64,000 nucleotides of DNA, taken from Antitrichia curtipendula (lineage: Eukaryota; Streptophyta; Bryopsida; Hypnales; Leucodontaceae). Where the stretch lies: assembly GCA_951230915.1 (NCBI GenBank), contig OX579633.1, forward strand, positions 27,252,574-27,316,573. Direction: 5' to 3'. A model generated the notes under the pieces. The model made no database searches, was not told the DNA's origin, and saw nothing but the letters and a program-made list of their open reading frames with translations. This document shows positions 58,080 through 64,000 of the stretch, piece after piece. The translations under genes and the position numbers were made by a program. Position 1 is the stretch's first letter; every line of letters begins with the position of its first letter.

Positions 58080-60998
58080 TGTCTACCGGGGATGTCCTAT
58101 CTTTGTCTACATGTGAGTGGTACACTGACAATGTTTTTTTCAATGAGCAAGTGTTTCAACCGATCCTGTTAACAGTATTTGCGGGAGTGAAAACAATAAA
58201 TGAACAAGGATTTAGGATTCCGCTTGTCTTCTTTGAAGACAACGCAGATGTTAAGAGGTGGATCAAAATCAAAGAAAAGCAGCTGGCTAGAGATCTTCTC
58301 GATGGGCAAGGCGTGTTCAATACAATGCCAAACAAAAAGCAAACACCGTTGACGCAACTTGACTTCAAGACACTTTATGGACTTCGATCGAAGGACCTAA
58401 ACTACCTAGCGAACCAAGTAGAGGCCTGAGCCGTCTGCATGAAGAACACCAAAGTAAAACATGGCCTTAGAATAGTCTCTTTACCCGAAGCTGGTCACAG
58501 AGAGAGGCTGATTAGGGCGATGAAGTCGGAGCTCTTAAACCACTACAAGGATGTCCTGCTGCCACAAAGGAATCTGCTATACGTTTCATATCCACCATCC
58601 ACATGGGATGAGTTCGCGGAAGAAAACAAAATCGATCAGGAAGAGTTGAATCTATGGATGAACAAGGCATGGGAAACCTCTGCTGGGAAGTAGTGGTTGG
58701 AGGGACGGATTAAAGCTCTGAACAAGACAAACAATCTGGAATTGTGCCCCTAGGCAGTGAAGGCCCACTTGAATAAGTCGGAGGCAGCCGAATCCATGAA
58801 GGCCTCCGAAGCAGATTTTTCAAAGCATTACCTATGCAAGGTCATGGACGAGAGCAATTGAGACATCTGCAGCATTATGACGAGCCCTAGCGTAAAGGGA
58901 TGGCGGGGCATGAAGTTGCCACACTTGCACGTGTGGTTCATGTTCGAGGCGCAAGGCATTGGATGTCGATCAAAGACCCTAGACGGGCAGAGAATTAGGA
59001 GGTTGTTCGACACTCTCGAGTTTACTGACCCCATACACAAGCCTGTGACGGCCCACTCTGCCGCCGTTCTCCTCACCAATGCCGAAAGGTACCACATGCT
59101 GAGGACTCACATGGATGCTCGGAGAAACGAGGACGGAGCGAAGGTGTGGGACTGCCATGTTGTGAACTACATGGCAGGCCCTGACGACGGATTCCCTTTA
59201 CCCGTGGACGGAGACGAGTACAATATGTTTGTGGTTTTTGTTTACAAGAGCAGCGCTGGCCACCATCCTCGGACATGTTTTAGGAGTTTCTTCCCTGGTT
59301 TGGACGATTTGAAGCAAGTGTATCAGTCTAGCGACATGGGCGACTACCACTCTTTCTAGCGTCGACCAAAAGTCCCGTATCTGAAGATTGGCACGGCTCT
59401 CACAATATTCGGCAGACTCACCTGCGAGGGCTATGTGCTTGTCAACGTCAACAACGAGTCGGAGTTTACCTACCTGGGATTGGTAAGTTTCTCTATTTAC
59501 TGTTGAAAAAATCATGTTGTGGTCCTTTGTGTTTGAGGCACACTAACCATCACTAGTTGTGTTTCAGAGTTGGGGCCGCGTGAAGGTGTTGGAAGATGTA
59601 GATGGCGACGAAGTTGTGGTGGCAGTTCAGACGAGGGTGAGGCAAATTTGGGACACCTTGAAGCCGGTGCCGAATGAAGACAGTGACGCAGCGCTTGAAG
59701 GGGATATTGACAAATCTGCTTCTACGCAGAAGTCCTCAGAGTACACCCATAACAAGATAAGTGTGCATTTCCTGCTAAATGAACGTGAGATCTTGAGTTC
59801 CTGGAAGGCGCTCATTCGTAATATGCAATGTTTGAATGAAATAATTAGGTCTGATGTGGTGAAAATAACTAGAAATGCATGTGGTAACTCACAGGCTAAC
59901 TGCAATGATCACGGGTGATAGTGAATTCTAACTCCCTAACTATCTATCCTATATCTAGGGTTGACTGGGTAGTTGGCATCATTTCTAACAACCCTAACTA
60001 CATGAAAGGGGAACCCTTATATTCCTTCCATGAACCCCTAAGACTATCTTTGTGTTTTGACACTCCACTTGGAAGTTCTACTTCTAAAGACTAATCCTAA
60101 AGCTCAATTTTTACTCTAATTTTCAACCTCTAAATATAACTCTAGATTTTTACTCTTTAGTACTAATTCTAATTTTTAACTTCCAATTTTGACTCTATGT
60201 TTTGACCTTTATTCTCATTTTTTACTCCTAAATTAACTCTAGAATTTACCCTCGGAGTTTAACTCTATCTTTTGACTTTTAACCCTAGTTTTTACTTCTA
60301 GAATTAACTCTACAATTTAACCTCTACTCTAATTTTTACTTCTATTTTGAGCATTGATTTTACTCTAACTTTTTTGCTTCTCAATTGACTCTAAAATTTA
60401 ACCTCTAAATTTAATTCTAACTTTTAAATTTTAACTCTAAGTCTTTACCTTCTATACTAACTCTAGATTTGACTTGAGAACTTGACTCCTAGATTACGCT
60501 TTCAAATTAACTCTAACCGGTTTACTTCCCAAAGTTAATTCTAGATTTTTAACTTCTAATTAATTCCTAGTTTAAATCCTAGATTCTCCTTCTAATCTAA
60601 ATCCCTAATTTCTGTCCATGGTTCCTTTTGGATGAAATTTTAATTCAATTCCTCCGTTTACCCCCTACTACTTAATTTATCCTAACACGGTCGATTCAAA
60701 GCTAAGTCCTAAGTATAATATGTTTTCAGAAACCTCTATCCCTAATTTAGCAACTTTTGGATCTAACTCTTACTTGCACTAATCACGGCTTGCTAATCGC
60801 GCGTAAAGGGCTAATTAAAGAAATCAACGCTAATTAGGGAAAAACACCATGGACTAATTCAAAAACTCACCTCTTCATTGCCGGTGTTAGAAATAAGTTC
60901 GTCCACGTCTGCGTGCACATCCTCGTGCTCTATGGTACTCCTTTGTTGTGTTTGATTTTTTTCCAAGCTCACCGCTTAATTTGAGAATATGTTACACC

Positions 60999-61561
60999 CT
61001 CGGGGAGGTCACTTAGCTCTACTACAACAAACCACGTGCGAACAAGTGGTTTCTAATAAACTATAATTTCAACCTAAAATTTTGAGCATTGTTTAATAAT
61101 GACTATAGGTTTCTATTGCCAAATTTTCCAACTCAAATAAAATATGAAATGATTTCTAGAAGAGGTTGAAAATGGGCTAAAATGGCATGTTTTCAACTCA
61201 AATAATTATAGAGAACACATTTAGATGACCATTGAATCAATATTCAACTCAAAATGAGCTTTCAATAGAGAGTTGTTTTTCAGAATTTTTTGTTTATTTT
61301 TTAGACAATTTTTTCTTATATAATATAGGGGTGTGAAAGTTATTTTTCAGTTCTACAGTGTATCTTTTTACTTCAAAAATTTGTAACTAATTATCATTAA
61401 CAAATAAAAATATCAATAATTCAAAACATAAACTTTCAAAGTAGGAAAATCTATTTATATTTTTTTAATTTTGTTTTATTTAAAATTCAAAAAGTAAATA
61501 GGGGATCCAAAGTTTTGATTGCACGTGGTTTCTAATGGACACTCTAAGTGACCTCTCCGAG
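60999..61561. mobile_element. hAT-like non-autonomous element, copy 2 (563 bp)
   Basis: Ends CTCGGGGAGGTCACTTAG and, read inward from the right, CTCGGAGAGGTCACTTAG (17/18). It is flanked by a perfect 8-bp duplication GTTACACC at 60,991-60,998 and 61,562-61,569. Colinear with 9,554-10,115. Confidence 0.9.
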
Positions 61562-62371
61562 GTTACACCCTTGCAATCTAACTTCCTTCTTTCCTTTCCT
61601 CCTTCTTTTTCTTTCTCCATGGCCAAATTCGTTAAAATGAGACAAAATAGTCATTTTGAGACTTCAACCTTAAAACCGTTTTAGTGATTTTATCCTCGAG
61701 TCAAAGATAAAATGCGAGTGCAATCTTTAGGCAATCAAAGATTTTTATATACATTAACATATGAAAGTCTCAAATTACCGAATAGTCTCAAAATTAAATA
61801 GTTATAACGATTTATCTTTGAGTCGAAGATAAAATTGAGACTACACTTTGTCTCATTTTAATGATTATGGCCTTCACCTTCTCTTCTTCTACACTAATAC
61901 TATTCCACCTAAGCTTTTATGGATGTCTTACAACTATAAACTCAAACCCCAAGGAGGTTTTAATGTCCCTCCTACCCTCTTACACGAAAAGTCTTACACT
62001 TGTCATTCTAATCCTCCTTCTAATGGTCATTACGAACTCTCAAGATTTCCTTCCCGAAGCCTACCTAATCCTAGGCCTAGGTCACTATTTATCATCTCTC
62101 TCCTAGTTCTCCTATATAGTCATATTTTCCTCTACTTCTATTTGTATCTTTGAGTGGTTTTGCAGGTTTTGGACGGCATATATTCCACGTGGAGCTTATC
62201 TTGGGCTTGACCCCATCTTTCCTCTTCTCTTTTCTTCTCCATTTGGTTTCTTTCCCCCCTTCTTCCAATGTTCCCCCGATTAATTTCACGTGTTTAAAAT
62301 GGACCCGACTCCCCACCCAGACTTTGGACCTTCGAGTAGTTTAGAAGTTTCAATTTGTGAGAACTCCACCC

Positions 62372-62658
62372 AACACCATATTTATTAAAATGAGAGATTG
62401 GAGCCCTGTCAAAATAATCATGCTGATCTCGACCTAAATCAGCAGTTTCCATTAAAATGAGAGTTTTGATCTGAATTGATATAAAACCTTTCAATTTTAG
62501 ATCAATATTGAAAGGTTTAGGGTCAATTTCACTCAAATCGAGTTAAATTGACAGAAAACCTTTTAGTTTTAGCTGAATTGACATAAAACCTTTAGTTGAT
62601 TTTTTTTAAATAACCTCTCATTTCAATGGAAAACTCTCAATTTAATGAATATGGTGTT
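62372..62658. mobile_element. AACACCATATT-type MITE, copy 2 (287 bp)
   Basis: Ends AACACCATATTTATTAAAAT and, inward from the right, AACACCATATTCATTAAATT. Flanks ACCC and ACTC differ by one base, consistent with an aged 4-bp duplication. It is shorter than the copy at 23,803 because it has fewer internal repeats. Confidence 0.75.
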
Positions 62659-64000
62659 ACTCGTGTTCCCAACCCCGAAGCCCCTGTCCCAGTAACTCCA
62701 AGCCCTTGCCTTGTTGATTCTGGTCTAGACTGGTCCTTTGGGCTGGTCCGTCTTTTTTATTTCTGATCTAGGCTAGGCTTCCGGGCTGGTCTTGTCTTGT
62801 TGATTTTTTGACATGGTTGGGTACCAAAAAAACTTAGACTTGGGCTTGGGACACTAAAACTCTAGGATTAGACTGGAGGTGTGCCGGTTCCTCCTATCAC
62901 GACTTGGAAGACGGTCTAAACTAATTCACATGTTTGTTTTTGAGACTCATGGATATTTGGAAACTAACGAGAATATCGTCACGTGGATATTTGAAAACTA
63001 AGGAAAAAAGGTGTTTGGATAATCGTAAAAAATGTCAAACTTTTCTAGACCCTTCAATCAAAGCTTCACCGTCGTGAGGGTAATCTTAAAAAATGCCAAA
63101 CTCTTCTAGATCCTATGATCAAAGCTTCGCCGTCTCGGAGAGGGATTCACACGGCAAGACAAGGTTCAGACAAAGGTTAGGACACAAATTAGAAAAACGA
63201 CACGAAGGAGGTTCTAAGCTTCGCCGTCCCGGGGGGTGTTCACTTAACAAGAGAAACAATGGTTGAACAAGGGTTAGGACACAGGAAGATAGAAAAGGAT
63301 ATCAACACAATGTAGCTTTTACTAGTTAGTACAAAAAAAAACTCATATACTAAAGGCCCCCCAAAGCGGCATCGCCAAGTTACGGTGTGGGGCTGCTCTA
63401 GGGTTAGTGCACGACACCCAAAAGACTCTTAAAACACCCAAGTTAGTTCACAAGGATACCCCAAGGATAAGAAGATTCTCAAATAGCAAGAAGAGTCCAC
63501 ACAAACACACGCAAAGGATGTACAAGGCAAGATAGAAGGACCCCCAAGGACCTTCAAAGCTTGAAATATAACAACAAAAGGAGCCCAAAGTGCTCCAAAA
63601 GCACCGTAGAGGTTTTTGGCTTCAAACGCCAAAATATTCAAAATAACTTGGACCCACGGACCCAACAACAAAATGAAGGGGGTGTTCTAGAGAGAAAAAT
63701 GGGGACCTTAAATAGGTTTCCAAGGGCCCACCCCTCCCTCTAGAGTTCTAAGGTAACCTTATCAACTCGGATTTTCATCCTCATCCTCAAAGATTTTCAT
63801 CCTAATCCCTAAAATCTACCATCTATGCTAGACCAACCTCCTAACTTTTGGAGATTAACTCCAATTGTCAAACGGATTGCGTCATTGGCTCCAGATCGCC
63901 GTGTTTAGTCCTAGATCCCTCTACTCCCCATACTGAAGCCAAAAACCCATCGTAGGCTAATTTAGTTTAAAAACCAAATAGTAGTAAAATCCTAGATCTT

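Larger units (their letters stand above)
42115..59760. mobile_element. Same transposon family, copy 2, truncated on the right
   Basis: The left terminus (42,115-42,142) matches copy 1 at 24 of 28 bases. Gene order and orientation are the same: a DUF7869-like gene on minus (43.1-46.5 kb), a non-coding core, and a ParB-like gene on plus (55.7-59.7 kb). First-exon length (53 bp) and intron positions are conserved. The right part, including the acidic tail, the FCP1-like domain and the right terminal repeat, is missing: similarity ends near 59,760, where the inverted long repeat takes over. Both genes are heavily degraded, so this copy is older than, or from a different subfamily to, copy 1. Confidence 0.8.
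55716..59760 (+). pseudogene. ParB-like protein gene, degraded and truncated (copy 2)
   Basis: Exon 1 is 55,716-55,768 (53 bp, the same length and GTAAGTTT donor as copy 1, but with an internal TGA). Exon 2 runs ~56,451-57,782, exon 3 58,151-59,482, and exon 4 begins at 59,568. Conserved blocks include LSLFIDYWIPSFECRNQ, THYMIIGGQHTVEVYKNLV, LNQNIVGEQKEQNFLKQLV, FAGVKTI and VNYMAGPDDGFPLP. Stops occur near 56,997, 57,555, 58,427, 58,691, 58,750, 58,858 and 59,357; several match TGG or CAG codons of copy 1 changed by one transition. The exon 3 acceptor reads CAA instead of CAG. The gene is cut in exon 4 near 59,760, so the acidic tail and FCP1-like domain are absent. Confidence 0.8.
59830..64000 (-). 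repeat. Long interspersed repeat, copy B, inverted, running off the right edge
   Basis: Reverse complement of the 4.18-7.29 kb block. It is interrupted by the hAT-like element (60,999-61,561) and the AACACC MITE (62,372-62,658); subtracting these leaves ~3.3 kb, close to the matching length in copy A. Its inner end abuts, and probably truncated, element copy 2. Confidence 0.6.

Noticed and set aside
1..64000. rRNA or tRNA genes, organelle-derived DNA, or virus-derived genes
   Set aside because: No conserved rRNA cores, tRNA cloverleafs, chloroplast/mitochondrial genes or viral replicase, capsid or reverse transcriptase frames were recognised when reading through the sequence and its open frames.

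Overview
This window is eukaryotic nuclear DNA, almost certainly from a land plant. It has GT-AG introns, an intact thaumatin-like (PR-5) gene, PIF/Harbinger and hAT-like debris, and a fragment of the splicing factor PRP8. The species cannot be read from sequence alone. The repeat content and the transposon proteins make a seed-free plant (bryophyte, lycophyte or fern) plausible, but that is inference. The window is mostly transposable elements; the only gene I judge intact is the thaumatin-like gene at 39.3-40.4 kb.

Layout. 0-3.3 kb: decayed coding traces on the minus strand, a GC-rich stretch and AT-rich intergenic DNA. 3.3-7.3 kb: a long repeat with internal minisatellites, found again in inverted orientation at 59.8-64.0 kb. 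9.55-10.1 kb and 61.0-61.56 kb: two copies of a 562/563-bp non-autonomous element with 8-bp target duplications. 11.2-14.4 kb: Harbinger-type remains (an ORF1-like gene, a degenerate transposase) with a PRP8 fragment between them. 14.793-36.267 kb: a complete 21.5-kb element bounded by 28-bp terminal inverted repeats (27/28 identical) and a 4-bp CCAT duplication. 36.3-42.1 kb: host DNA with the thaumatin-like gene. 42.115-about 59.76 kb: a second, older and right-truncated copy of the same element family in direct orientation.

The 21.5-kb element is the main discovery candidate. It has two divergent, outward-facing genes. The minus-strand gene encodes a protein of roughly 1,070 residues that I recognise as DUF7869-like; its spaced acidic motifs suggest an RNase H-fold transposase. 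The plus-strand gene has six predicted exons (1,810 codons). It joins a ParB/sulfiredoxin-like GGQHT domain to an acidic tail and a C-terminal FCP1-like HAD domain. About 39 copies of an 18-bp palindrome, consensus ATCGTGRGATCYCACGAT, lie in the element's introns, promoter regions and flanks. None was seen outside the two element copies. The older copy carries a diverged version of the motif. The closest analogy I know is the Arabidopsis VANDAL/VANC sequence-specific anti-silencing system; a parS/ParB-like site system is the other obvious reading. A second dispersed palindrome of a different kind (GACAANTTGTC) fills 48.8-51.05 kb inside copy 2, as if a second such system were nested there.

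Both genes of copy 1 carry a few in-frame stops (and the minus gene one frameshift), most explainable as C-to-T or G-to-A transitions. Copy 2 carries many. These copies are therefore probably defective, although the terminal repeats of copy 1 look young.
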